Shown in pieces: positions 34,484 through 43,196 of a DNA stretch of 64,000 nucleotides; the stretch's first letter is position 1, and every line of letters begins with the position of its first letter. A program made the position numbers and the translations under genes. The stretch is taken from positions 1 to 64,000 of the forward strand of contig DASQSE010000020.1 of the NCBI GenBank assembly GCA_035642535.1. Direction: 5' to 3'. Source of the stretch: Jatrophihabitans sp035642535 (GTDB lineage: Bacteria; Actinomycetota; Actinomycetes; Mycobacteriales; Jatrophihabitantaceae). Below the pieces are notes generated by a model. That model searched no databases, was not told the origin of the DNA, and was given only the letters and a program-made list of their open reading frames with translations.

Positions 34484-35407
34484 CTAGCCGACTCGGGTGG
34501 GCTCCTCGATGCGCTCCGGCGACACGGCCACCGCCGCGCGATTGTGGGACTGCGCCCGCACCGGTATCGACGTCCGCTGCGCAACGGCGCGCGGCAGGTG
34601 CTTCGGGGTGTACGACGTGGCGCGCCATCTCGCATAGCGGTCGCGCAGTGCGTCGAGCACCCGGTCGGTCGCGCGTTCGGCGAACGGCAACACAGTCGGA
34701 AGGCTGAGCAGCACGAGGCCGCCGGCGAGCCAGCCGCCGAGCACGTCGCTGAACCAGTGCGTGCGCAGGTAGACCGTGGCCAGCCCGACGGTGACCGACA
34801 GGAAGACGGCCGCCGCGACCACGGCCTTGCGGAAGCGCGGCGCCACCACCCACGCGACCAGCCCGTACATCACGACTGCATTCGAGACGTGGCCGGACGG
34901 GTAGATGTTGGCGCCGGCGAAGATCTCGTGGACGTCGCTGTCGCCCACATGCATCGGCCCGACGCGGCCGATGGCGTACTTGACGACGCCGACGGTCACG
35001 TTCAACAGGATCAGCGCCGTGCCCAGCAGGACCAGCGGCCGCTTCGAGCGCCGGCGCCACGCCAGCCAGACGAAGACCGGCAGCAGCCCCAGGGTGACCG
35101 GGCCGCGCTGGCCGAAGATGACGTAGTGGTTGATCCACGGGCGATAGGCCGGGTGCTGCATCTTGAGATGCAGGCCGGCGAGCGTTTCGTCGAGGGTCAG
35201 GACGGGCGACCAGACCAGCACGCAGATCGTCAGTGCGATGTATGCGGCCAGCAAGGTCCAGAACGCGAGGGCACGCGGAGATGAGCGCACCAACCCCACT
35301 GGATGCGCCATCGAGACGGCACGCCGTGCCGAGAGCGAAAAACCCACCTCTACATTTCTGCCATATCGAACTGTGAACCGCCCGGGAACCGGATTGTTCG
35401 TTACCAT
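34484..35407 (-). CDS. PAP2-family membrane phosphatase
   Basis: 307 residues from ATG 35407; the ribosome site there is poor (AGGA adjacent), and a start at the internal ATG 35311 is possible. Six membrane segments. PAP2 motifs: KYAIGRVGP (C1), YPSGHVSNAVV (C2) and VYLRTHWFSDVLGGW (C3 with His/Asp). Removes phosphate from lipid pyrophosphates such as phosphatidate or undecaprenyl-PP. The C-terminus is an Arg-rich cytosolic tail. It lies convergent with the ACT gene, 19 nt apart. Confidence 0.88.
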   Translation of the reverse strand: MVTNNPVPGRFTVRYGRNVEVGFSLSARRAVSMAHPVGLVRSSPRALAFWTLLAAYIALTICVLVWSPVLTLDETLAGLHLKMQHPAYRPWINHYVIFGQRGPVTLGLLPVFVWLAWRRRSKRPLVLLGTALILLNVTVGVVKYAIGRVGPMHVGDSDVHEIFAGANIYPSGHVSNAVVMYGLVAWVVAPRFRKAVVAAAVFLSVTVGLATVYLRTHWFSDVLGGWLAGGLVLLSLPTVLPFAERATDRVLDALRDRYARWRATSYTPKHLPRAVAQRTSIPVRAQSHNRAAVAVSPERIEEPTRVG

Positions 35408-35450
35408 TCCTGTGCCATAAAACACGCTATCCAACGGCCGTCGGGCCTGT

Positions 35451-37532
35451 CTAAATCGATTGCGGGCCGTTCTCAAGAAGGGCCCGGAACCCGTCCTCGT
35501 CCAGGATCTGGACGCCGAACTGCTCGGCCTTGTCCGCCTTCGAGCCGGCGTTCTCCCCGACGACGACGTAATCGGTCTTCTTCGACACCGATGCAGCCGC
35601 CTTGCCGCCGCGGGAGACGATGGCCTGTTTGGCCTCGTCCCGCGAGAACCCGGCCAGTGAGCCGGTGACGACCACGGTGAGTCCGGCCAGCGTTTTCGGG
35701 GTGTCGTCGGTCTCGTCGGCCATTCGGACACCCGCTGCGGTCCATTTCTCGACGATGGCTCGGTGCCAGTCGACGGCGAACCATTCCTGCACCGCGTCGG
35801 CGATGACGCCGCCCACGCCCTCGGCGTCGGCGAGCTGCTCGACCGTCGCCGCTCGGATCGCGTCCATCGAGCCGAACTGAGTCGCCAGGGCGCGGGCGGC
35901 GGTCGGCCCGACGTGCCGGATGGACAGCGCCACGAGCACCCGCCACAGCGGCTGCTGCTTGGCCTGTTCCAGGTTCGAGACGAGTTTGAGGCCGTTCGCG
36001 GACAGCGTGCGGCCGTCGTGCACCCGCTCCGTTGGGTCGGTCTTCTTCGCCGCGCGGGTGTAGAGCGGCACGTCGGTCAGCGCGGCCTCGTCGAGGGTGA
36101 ACAGGTCGCCCTCGTCCTCGAGCTTGCCCGCCTCGAACAGCGCGTGCACGCCCTCGTAGCCGAGCGCCTCGATGTCGAAAGCGCCGCGCGCGGCGAGCGA
36201 GGCGACCCGCTCGCGCACTTGGGCCGGGCACGCGCGTGTGTTCGGGCAGCGGATGTCCTTGTCGCCCTCGCGCTCCGGGGCGAGCGCGGTGCCGCACGAC
36301 GGGCAGTGCGTGGGCATCTCGAATTTCTGCTCGGACCCGTCGCGCAGCGCGACGACCGGACTCACGATCTCGGGGATGACGTCGCCGGCCTTGCGGAGCA
36401 CGACCGTGTCGCCGATCAACACGCCTTTGCGCTCGATCTCCCACTGGTTGTGCAACGTCGCCCGCTCGACCGTCGAGCCGGCCACCTTCACCGGCTCCAT
36501 GATCGCGAAGGGGGTGGCGCGTCCGGTGCGGCCGATCGCGATCCGGATGTCCAGCAGCTTGGTGTTGACCTCCTCCGGCGGGTACTTGTACGCGATCGCC
36601 CAGCGCGGTGCGCGGCTGGTCGAGCCGAGCCGGCGCTGCATCGCGAGCTCGTCGACCTTGACCACCACGCCGTCTATCTCGTGCTCGACGTCATGGCGGT
36701 GCTCGCCGAAGTAGTCGATGAACTTCTGCACCTCGGTAAGGTTCGGCACCACCTTCGCCCGCGCCGACGTCGGCAATCCCCAGCTCTGCAGCTGCTCGTA
36801 CCAACCCGACTGCGAAGTGACGACCGGGCCGTGCTCGACCTTGCCCACGCCGTGCACGACCAGCTGCAGGCCGCGGGCCGCCGTGATGCGCGGGTCCTTC
36901 TGCCGCAGCGAGCCCGCCGCGGTGTTGCGCGGGTTGGCATACGGCGGCTTGCCCGCCTCGACCAGCGCGGCGTTGAGCGCCTCGAACCGCGCCACCGGAA
37001 AGAACACCTCGCCGCGCACCTCGAGCACGTCCGGGACGTCCGGGCCGGTGAGCCGATCCGGGACGTTGTCCAGCGTGCGCACGTTGGGCGTGACGTCCTC
37101 CCCCGTCCGCCCGTCGCCCCGGGTGGCACCCCTGACCAGCCGACCCGCCCGATAGACGAGGTTGACCGCCAGGCCGTCGACCTTCAGCTCGCACAGGTAC
37201 GCCGGGACGGTGCCGGCCTCGCGCTCGACCCGGTGCGCCCACGCCGTCAACTCCTCGGCGGTGAACGCGTTGTCGAGGCTGAGCATCCGTTCGAGATGAT
37301 CGACCGCGGTGAACAGCGTCGAGTAGGTGCCGCCGACCCGCTGGGTCGGCGAGGACGGGGTGCGCAGCTCCGGATGGAGCTCCTCCAGCTCCTCGAGCCG
37401 GCGCATCGCCGCGTCGTACTCGGCGTCGCTGACCGTCGGCGCGTCCAGAACGTAGTAGCGATAGGCGTTGTCGTCGATCTCCTGCGCGAGCAGCGCGTGC
37501 TCCTCGCGCACGTCGGCGCTCACGTCCGTCAC
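35451..37532 (-). CDS. ligA: NAD-dependent DNA ligase
   Basis: 693 residues, the usual length. Adenylation: YLCELKVDGLAVNLVYRAG (KxDG Lys), NTAAGSLRQKDP and the later VVKVDELAMQRRLG. OB-fold PFAIMEPVKVAG; four-Cys zinc finger CPSCG-CPNTRACPAQ; helix-hairpin-helix region near VALSIRHVGPTAARALA; BRCT domain at the end (TLAGLTVVVTGSLAGF). Seals DNA nicks in replication. Start ATG 37532 is standard. Confidence 0.98.
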   Translation of the reverse strand: MTDVSADVREEHALLAQEIDDNAYRYYVLDAPTVSDAEYDAAMRRLEELEELHPELRTPSSPTQRVGGTYSTLFTAVDHLERMLSLDNAFTAEELTAWAHRVEREAGTVPAYLCELKVDGLAVNLVYRAGRLVRGATRGDGRTGEDVTPNVRTLDNVPDRLTGPDVPDVLEVRGEVFFPVARFEALNAALVEAGKPPYANPRNTAAGSLRQKDPRITAARGLQLVVHGVGKVEHGPVVTSQSGWYEQLQSWGLPTSARAKVVPNLTEVQKFIDYFGEHRHDVEHEIDGVVVKVDELAMQRRLGSTSRAPRWAIAYKYPPEEVNTKLLDIRIAIGRTGRATPFAIMEPVKVAGSTVERATLHNQWEIERKGVLIGDTVVLRKAGDVIPEIVSPVVALRDGSEQKFEMPTHCPSCGTALAPEREGDKDIRCPNTRACPAQVRERVASLAARGAFDIEALGYEGVHALFEAGKLEDEGDLFTLDEAALTDVPLYTRAAKKTDPTERVHDGRTLSANGLKLVSNLEQAKQQPLWRVLVALSIRHVGPTAARALATQFGSMDAIRAATVEQLADAEGVGGVIADAVQEWFAVDWHRAIVEKWTAAGVRMADETDDTPKTLAGLTVVVTGSLAGFSRDEAKQAIVSRGGKAAASVSKKTDYVVVGENAGSKADKAEQFGVQILDEDGFRALLENGPQSI

Positions 37533-37573
37533 ACCGCAAACCTACCGAGGCGCTCGGACAGGACTGCCCGGGT

Positions 37574-38590
37574 TCAGGTGCTCGCGCCCGTGGCCGCGTC
37601 CGTCAGCCACTTGCCGAGGTCGCGCAGCGTCTTCAGGACCGTCCGGGCATGGTCGGCGGACGCGCCGGCCAGGCCGCACGCGGGCGTCGCCACGACCGCG
37701 GCGGCGAGCTGCGAGAGCGGGAAGCCAAGGGCCGTCCAGAGCTCGCGCACCGCGGCGCGCGCCGCGTCGAAGGAGACCGGAGCGTCCACGGACGGCAACA
37801 CGCCGAGCCACAGAGACACCCCGGCGTCGACCGACTCGCCGAGTAGGTCGTAGTGCGGTGCATCGAGGTGCAGCAGGTCGAGCGAGATCGCGTCCGCACC
37901 GGCATCGCGGAGCACGCCGATCGGCACGTCCGGCGCACAGCAGTGCACGACGCGTGCTCCCTCGGGGACGATGCCCAGCACATCGCGCAATGTCTGCTCG
38001 ACGACGGAGGCCTCCACCGCGCGCACTGTGCCGTAGCCGGACGGCGTCGGCACCGCGCCAGCGAGCACGGCCGGCAGCGACGGCTCGTCCAGCTGAAGGA
38101 CGAGCGTTGCCTCGGGCAGCCGTCGGCGCAGCTCGTCGAGGTGGGCCTGCAGCCCTTCGGTCAGCGACTCGGCGAGATCGCGCGCGGCGCCGTAGTCGCC
38201 GACCATGCGGTGCCCGGTGGCCAGCTCCAGCGAGGCGCCGAGCGTCCACGGACCGACGGCCTGAACCTTGACCGGGCCGGTGTATCCGGCGCCCGCCGCC
38301 TCGAGCGCGTCGAGATCCCACGCCAGGAAGTCGCGCGCGCGTCGCAGCTCGTGCCCGGCGTGCGCGGTGAGCCGCCAGCCGGACGGCACGATCTCCACCG
38401 GCAGGTCGACCAGCAGCGCCGCCGTCCGCCCGATCATGTCGGCGCCTGCGCCACGGGCCGGTAGCTCAGGCAGGTGCGGCAGGTCGGGCAACTCGCCGAA
38501 CACGAGGCGCGCCGCGTCGGCCGGGTCGGTGCCGGGCAGCGAGCCGACACCGGTGACGGCGCCGCCGATCCAGGGCTTCACGTCCGCCAC
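37574..38590 (-). CDS. Cobalamin-independent methionine synthase (MetE) C-domain-like protein
   Basis: 338 residues from GTG 38590. It starts GGAVTGVGSLPGTDPADAAR, as in MetE/UROD-type TIM barrels, with VKVQAVGPWTLGASLEL and LVLQLDEPSLPAVLAG. It has the Zn-ligand candidates VVHCCAPD and ATPACGLAG (His-Cys and Cys), which match the MetE His-x-Cys/Cys set. Lacks the N-terminal half of MetE. Lies between mnmA and ligA as in mycobacteria (Rv3015c). Methyl acceptor unknown. Confidence 0.82.
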   Translation of the reverse strand: MADVKPWIGGAVTGVGSLPGTDPADAARLVFGELPDLPHLPELPARGAGADMIGRTAALLVDLPVEIVPSGWRLTAHAGHELRRARDFLAWDLDALEAAGAGYTGPVKVQAVGPWTLGASLELATGHRMVGDYGAARDLAESLTEGLQAHLDELRRRLPEATLVLQLDEPSLPAVLAGAVPTPSGYGTVRAVEASVVEQTLRDVLGIVPEGARVVHCCAPDVPIGVLRDAGADAISLDLLHLDAPHYDLLGESVDAGVSLWLGVLPSVDAPVSFDAARAAVRELWTALGFPLSQLAAAVVATPACGLAGASADHARTVLKTLRDLGKWLTDAATGAST

Positions 38591-38630
38591 GCCACCCCCG
38601 CCCTAAAAGCGGAGCCGACTCCGTCGGCCC

Positions 38631-39713
38631 TCATACCGCGACGTCTGCCCGGCGCGCAGCCGTGATGGTGCCCGAGCCCAGCACGACGTCGCCGTCGTAC
38701 ATCACCAGCGCCTGTCCGGCCGCCACGCCGACCTGTGCGACCTCCAGCGCCGCCTCGACGGACGCGCCGACGACGCGGACCGTCGCCGGGCTCGTCATGC
38801 CGTGCGCGCGCAGCTGTACCGCGCAGTCGAACTGTCGCGCCGGGAGGCCGCCGCTCGTCCACACCACCCGATGTGCCGCGACGACGTCCGCCTCGAGCAG
38901 CTCGCGCGGGCCGACCACGACCGCGTTGTCCTGCGGCCGAATGGACAGCACGTAGCGGGGGTTGCCGTCCGGTGCGGGCCGGCGCAGGTTCAGCCCGCGC
39001 CGCTGCCCGACTGTGTAGCCGAACGAGCCGGCGTGCGTGCCGAGCACCGCGCCGCTGGCCGCGTCGACGATCGGCCCCTCCTGCTCGCCCAACCGCCGGC
39101 CGAGGAAGCCTCGGGTGTCGCCGTCGGCGATGAAGCAGATGTCGTGCGAGTCGGGCTTGTCGGCCACCGCGAGTCCGCGCTCGGCGGCCTCGGCACGCAC
39201 CTGCGCCTTGGTGGAGTTCCCGAGCGGGAACATCGCGCGGGCGAGTTGCTCGCGGGTGCATACCGCGAGGACGTACGACTGGTCCTTCGCCGTGTCGACC
39301 GAGCGCATCAGCCGGCCGTCGGCGAGCCGGGCGTGGTGGCCGGTGACGACGGCGTCGAAGCCGAGCGCAACGGCCTTGTCGAGAACGGCGGTGAACTTGA
39401 TCTTTTCGTTGCAGCGCAGGCATGGGTTCGGGGTGCGGCCCGCGGCGTACTCGGCGACGAAGTCGTCGATCACGTCGGCGCGGAACCGCTCCGCGAGATC
39501 CCAGACGTAGAACGGAATGCCGAGCACGTCGGCGGCCCGCCGCGCATCGTTCGCGTCCTCCAGCGTGCAGCAGCCGCGTGCGCCGTGCCGCAAGCTGGCC
39601 GGTGCAGGCGAGAGCGCCAGGTGCACGCCGGTGACTTCATGTCCGGCGTCGACGGCGCGCGCCGCAGCAACCGCGGAGTCGACGCCACCGCTCATCGCGG
39701 CCAGCACTCTCAC
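38631..39713 (-). CDS. mnmA: tRNA-specific 2-thiouridylase
   Basis: 360 residues from GTG 39713. Makes 2-thiouridine at the wobble position of Glu, Gln and Lys tRNAs. PP-loop AAMSGGVDSAVAAARAVDAG, catalytic Cys residues in NPCLRCNEKIKF and DSHDICFIADGD, GHHARLADG, and GTHAGSFGYTVGQRRGLNL. Start GTG overlaps the TGA of the cysteine desulfurase gene as GTGA, so the sulfur donor and thiolase are coupled. Confidence 0.97.
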   Translation of the reverse strand: MRVLAAMSGGVDSAVAAARAVDAGHEVTGVHLALSPAPASLRHGARGCCTLEDANDARRAADVLGIPFYVWDLAERFRADVIDDFVAEYAAGRTPNPCLRCNEKIKFTAVLDKAVALGFDAVVTGHHARLADGRLMRSVDTAKDQSYVLAVCTREQLARAMFPLGNSTKAQVRAEAAERGLAVADKPDSHDICFIADGDTRGFLGRRLGEQEGPIVDAASGAVLGTHAGSFGYTVGQRRGLNLRRPAPDGNPRYVLSIRPQDNAVVVGPRELLEADVVAAHRVVWTSGGLPARQFDCAVQLRAHGMTSPATVRVVGASVEAALEVAQVGVAAGQALVMYDGDVVLGSGTITAARRADVAV

Positions 39714-40888
39714 GACAGCACCGACGTGAGGCCGGCGCGGCGGGCTCGTTCGACCGCCGGAGCGATCACGGCCAGGGCCGCCGCGACGTCCGCCTGCGTC
39801 GAGGTGTGGCCGAGCGAGAAGCGCAGCGTGCCACGCGCCTCGGCGGGTCCGGCGCCCATCGCGATCAGCACGTGCGACGGCTGCGCGACACCCGCGGAGC
39901 AGGCCGAACCGGTGGAGCACTCGACGCCCTGCGCGTCGAGCAGCATCAGCAGCGCATCCCCTTCGCAGCCGGTGAAGGTCAGATTCGCGATGCCAGGTAG
40001 CCGTCGCCGTGGGTGGCCGTTGTCGGCGACGTCGGCGACCCGGTCGAGCACCCCGGCGACGAGTTCGTCGCGCAGTGCGGCCAGCCGCGTCGCAACCTCG
40101 GCACGGCGCTCGACCGCGAGGGTCGTGGCGGCGGCGAGGCCTACCACCCCGGGGACATCGAGAGTGCCGGACCGGACCTCACGCTCCTGTCCGCCGCCGT
40201 GCAGCACCGGTACGCACTCGACCTTGCGGCCGAGCAGCAGCGCCCCGGCCGCGGGTGGGCCGCCGAGCTTGTGTCCTGTCATCGTCAACGCGTCCACGCC
40301 GGAGGCGGCGAAGTCGACGGGCAGCGTGCTCACCGCCTGGACGGCGTCGGTGTGGATCGGCAAAGCGTGCTCGTGCGCGAGTGCGGCAAGTTCGGCGATG
40401 GGCTGGATCGTCCCGACCTCGTTGTTGGCCCACATCACGGTGATCAGCGCGACCGATTCGGGATCCTCCGCGATCGCCGCCTCCAGGGCCAGCGGCGACA
40501 CCGTTCCGGTGCGGTCGACGGGCAGCCAGCTGACCTGCGCACCTTCGTGGGTGACCAGCCACCCGACGGCATCGAGCACCGCGTGGTGCTCGACGGCGCT
40601 GGCGATGATCCGACGCCGCCGCGGGTCGGCCGCGCGGCGTGCCCAGAAGATGCCCTTGACGGCGAGGTTGTCGGCCTCGGTGCCGCCGGCCGTGAACACC
40701 ACCTCGGAGGGGCGGGCGCCGAGCGCGGCGGCAAGACGCTCGCGGGACTCCTCGACGCGGCGCCGGGCGGCGCGTCCGGCCGTATGCAGCGACGACGGGT
40801 TGCCGCGCTCACCCATCGCCTCGGTGACCGCCGCGATCGCCTCCGGCAGCATGGGTGTGGTCGCTGCATGGTCCAGATAGGGCATCAC
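39710..40888 (-). CDS. iscS: Cysteine desulfurase (IscS/NifS family)
   Basis: 392 residues from GTG 40888 (next codon is ATG). PLP enzyme that takes sulfur from cysteine. MPYLDHAATTPMLPEAIA start, HTDAVQAVSTLPVD, PLP Lys in TMTGHKLGGPPAAGALL, and catalytic Cys in STGSACSAGVAQPSHVL. A -10-like TACACT lies 5-8 nt upstream of the starts. It overlaps the LLM gene upstream (TGA/GTG) and mnmA downstream, so the three form one operon. No IscU is adjacent; a tRNA-thiolation role is likely. Confidence 0.95.
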   Translation of the reverse strand: MMPYLDHAATTPMLPEAIAAVTEAMGERGNPSSLHTAGRAARRRVEESRERLAAALGARPSEVVFTAGGTEADNLAVKGIFWARRAADPRRRRIIASAVEHHAVLDAVGWLVTHEGAQVSWLPVDRTGTVSPLALEAAIAEDPESVALITVMWANNEVGTIQPIAELAALAHEHALPIHTDAVQAVSTLPVDFAASGVDALTMTGHKLGGPPAAGALLLGRKVECVPVLHGGGQEREVRSGTLDVPGVVGLAAATTLAVERRAEVATRLAALRDELVAGVLDRVADVADNGHPRRRLPGIANLTFTGCEGDALLMLLDAQGVECSTGSACSAGVAQPSHVLIAMGAGPAEARGTLRFSLGHTSTQADVAAALAVIAPAVERARRAGLTSVLS

Positions 40889-41700
40889 CCGCGAGTGTAG
40901 GACGTGTCCGCGTGCTCTTGCCCGAGCAGCGGATGCACCTCCTCAGCCAGGAACTGCACGTAGTCGACGGGGTCGTCCGCGGCTGCGGGTTCCAGGATCA
41001 CGGCGTCGGCGCCCGCGGCCGCGAACGAACGCGCGCGATCGGCAGCCGCGGCGGCGTCGCCGGAGGCCTCGACGTACACGGTCACCCGGCCGGGCGGCGC
41101 ATCCGGCGGGCGCATCGCGCTGAAGCCGGCGCGCGCGGTGCGCAGCTCCTCCGGCGTCGTCGCGCCGCTGAGGATCAATCCGTCGCCGATCGCACCGGCA
41201 GCCGCGACGGTCTTCGGACCGACCGCGGCCACGTGCACCGCGACCGATCCCGGCGGCGGCCAGCCGAGTCGCACGTCGCGCAACTGCACATACCGCCCCT
41301 GGGAGGTGACTGCGTCGCCGGCGAGCAGTGCGCGAACGGCTGTCACGTATTCGCGAAGGAGCGTCAACGGTGATTCGGCACGCGCGCCGACCTGCGCCAT
41401 CCACTCCTGCACGCCGTGCCCGAGGCCGATCTCGACGCGGCCGGGGAACATCGCGTGCAGCGACGCGATCTCCATCGCCACGAGCGCCGGATTGCGCAGC
41501 GGCACCGGGAACACGCCGACGCCGACATGCAGCCGCTCCGTCCACGCCAGGGCGGCCGAGGCGGTCGCGACGCCGCCGTGTTCGAAGCAGTCCTCCCACA
41601 GCCAGAGCTCCGCGAGCGGCGAGCGGTCGGCGGCCTCGGCGGCCGCGCGCAGCCGGTCCAGCGCGAACTGCGGACGGAACACGAAACCCAGGACGGTCAC
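40885..41700 (-). CDS. LLM-class (luciferase-like, possibly F420-dependent) oxidoreductase
   Basis: 271 residues from GTG 41700, which follows TAACGT (41709-41714) by 8 nt (leaderless type). TIM-barrel LLM signature LGFVFRPQFALDRLRAAA, ELWLWEDCFEHGGVAT, LHVGVGVFPVPLRNPALVAM and GRVEIGLGHGVQEWM. The cofactor (F420 or FMN) and substrate cannot be read. It is coupled to the cysteine desulfurase by a 4-nt overlap. Confidence 0.88.
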   Translation of the reverse strand: MTVLGFVFRPQFALDRLRAAAEAADRSPLAELWLWEDCFEHGGVATASAALAWTERLHVGVGVFPVPLRNPALVAMEIASLHAMFPGRVEIGLGHGVQEWMAQVGARAESPLTLLREYVTAVRALLAGDAVTSQGRYVQLRDVRLGWPPPGSVAVHVAAVGPKTVAAAGAIGDGLILSGATTPEELRTARAGFSAMRPPDAPPGRVTVYVEASGDAAAAADRARSFAAAGADAVILEPAAADDPVDYVQFLAEEVHPLLGQEHADTSYTRG

Positions 41701-41711
41701 GCGCGACGACG

Positions 41712-43100
41712 TTACGCGTGCGGCCGGGCGCGCCCGGCTACCAGGACGCCGACGACCGCGACGCCGCTCATCGCGAGGTCGAGGCAGACGAATCCGGTGG
41801 TCGAGCCGATGACGCCGCGTGCGGCGGCGGCGACGAGCACGCCGGCCAGGCCGGTGGTCAGCGCGCTCGCGGTGGCGTCGGAGAGCTGGAGCGCGGCCGA
41901 GTCGGCGCCGCGATCGGCGTCGGTCGTGTACTTCAACATCAGCAGCCCGACGCTCGACATCGACAGTCCGGCCCCGAGCCCGGCGAGCAGCCAGGCCGGG
42001 TATGCGAGCCAACCGGGCAGCGCCGGGTTCGCGGCCAGCGCCATCAGCACGCCCGCAGCGGTGATCAGCGCGAACCCGGTACGGATCAGCACGATGCGCC
42101 GCTGCGGACCGGCGGTGTCGTCGACCCGGCCCTGCCACCACGCGCCGGTCGCCCAGCTGAAGCCGGCGCAGGTCAACGGCAACGCGGCGATCGTCGCCCC
42201 GTAGCCGTGCTGGAGCGTCAAAGTCAGCGGGACGACCGCCTCGATGCCGAAGAACGCACCCGCGAGGATGCCGCGCATCGCGATCGGCGCTGCCACGCCG
42301 GGCTGCACGCGGAAGGTGCCGGCCGGCAGCAGCGGGCGGATTCCCCACACCAGCGCGGCGAGCCCGGCGACCGCGACGGCGCCGGAGACCGGCGACGGAT
42401 GCTGTCCGGCCTGCTCGAGGGCGGCGACGCCGGCCGCGACAGCAGCAGCGCGCACGAGGCGGGACGGGCGGGCGAGGGCGCCCGGCTCGGCGGCGACGTG
42501 CAGCGAGCGCAGCACCGGCACCAGCAACACGCCGCCGATCAGCACGAAGGGCACGAGGCCGAGGAACACCCAGCGCCACGTCGCGTGCTGCGCCAATGCG
42601 CCGGACACCACCGGTCCGACCAGCGACGGCACCACCCACGCGGAGGATGTGGCGGCGAACACCCGGGGCCGCACGCGCTCCGGATAGGCCGCGCCGATGA
42701 CGACGTACATCGCGGTGATGATCAGCCCACCGCCGAAGCCCTGCACGACCCGACCGGCCACGAGTTGGGTCATCGTGGCGGCGGTGCCGGACAGCAGCAG
42801 CCCGCCCAGGAAGCAACCGAGGCCGGCGGCCAACGGCAGGCGCGGGCCGCGGCTGTCGCTGAGTTGGCCGGAGACGACCATGCCGAGGACGTTCGCGACG
42901 AGGAAGCCGGTGAATGCCCAGCCGAATGCGCTGAGCCCGTGCAGGGCGCGGGCGGCGGTCGGCAGCGCGGCCGACACCGCCATCGCCTCGAACGCGGTCA
43001 GCGTCACGATGATGAGCAGCCCGACGCTCGTCGCGCGCAGCGCCGGCGCGAAGATCGATTCCGGCGCGCCCTCCTCCCGCGTCCGCTCGCCGATCGTCAC
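41712..43100 (-). CDS. MFS multidrug exporter (DHA2-like)
   Basis: 462 residues from GTG 43100; a TTG 15 nt upstream in frame is unlikely. The start follows CATAGT (43107-43112) by 6 nt. About 14 membrane segments; motif A VSGQLSDSRGPRLPL in the first cytosolic loop, and FGGGLIITAMYVVIGA plus TWRWVFLGLVPFVL (motif C-like) in helices 4-6. Upstream lies a 16-bp palindrome. Drug/proton antiport is likely. Confidence 0.88.
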   Translation of the reverse strand: MTIGERTREEGAPESIFAPALRATSVGLLIIVTLTAFEAMAVSAALPTAARALHGLSAFGWAFTGFLVANVLGMVVSGQLSDSRGPRLPLAAGLGCFLGGLLLSGTAATMTQLVAGRVVQGFGGGLIITAMYVVIGAAYPERVRPRVFAATSSAWVVPSLVGPVVSGALAQHATWRWVFLGLVPFVLIGGVLLVPVLRSLHVAAEPGALARPSRLVRAAAVAAGVAALEQAGQHPSPVSGAVAVAGLAALVWGIRPLLPAGTFRVQPGVAAPIAMRGILAGAFFGIEAVVPLTLTLQHGYGATIAALPLTCAGFSWATGAWWQGRVDDTAGPQRRIVLIRTGFALITAAGVLMALAANPALPGWLAYPAWLLAGLGAGLSMSSVGLLMLKYTTDADRGADSAALQLSDATASALTTGLAGVLVAAAARGVIGSTTGFVCLDLAMSGVAVVGVLVAGRARPHA

Positions 43101-43116
43101 CCGCCCACTATGCAAG

Positions 43117-43132
43117 TTGAAGTCGACTTCAA
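43117..43132 (-). promoter_or_regulatory. 16-bp palindrome in the MFS exporter promoter
   Basis: TTGAAGTCGACTTCAA is a perfect palindrome, ending 5 nt before the -10-like CATAGT of the exporter. The layout, a symmetric site between -35 and -10, is typical of MerR/SoxR-type activators, whose SoxR site also has a CTTGA/TCAAG core. No regulator is adjacent. Confidence 0.65.
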
Positions 43133-43135
43133 GAC

Positions 43136-43188
43136 AAGTTATCCGCCCTTCGTGACGCGACGGCGCGACGTAGGGCGGACAACTCGGG
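43136..43188 (-). terminator. 53-nt hairpin repeat, copy B (terminator downstream of etfA)
   Basis: AGTTATCCGCCCT and AGGGCGGACAACT arms with a 20-22-nt loop. It begins 8 nt after the etfA stop. It matches copy A (7228-7280) at 44 of 53 positions by hand alignment, including length and both arms. Confidence 0.75.
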
Positions 43189-43196
43189 CGAGGTCG

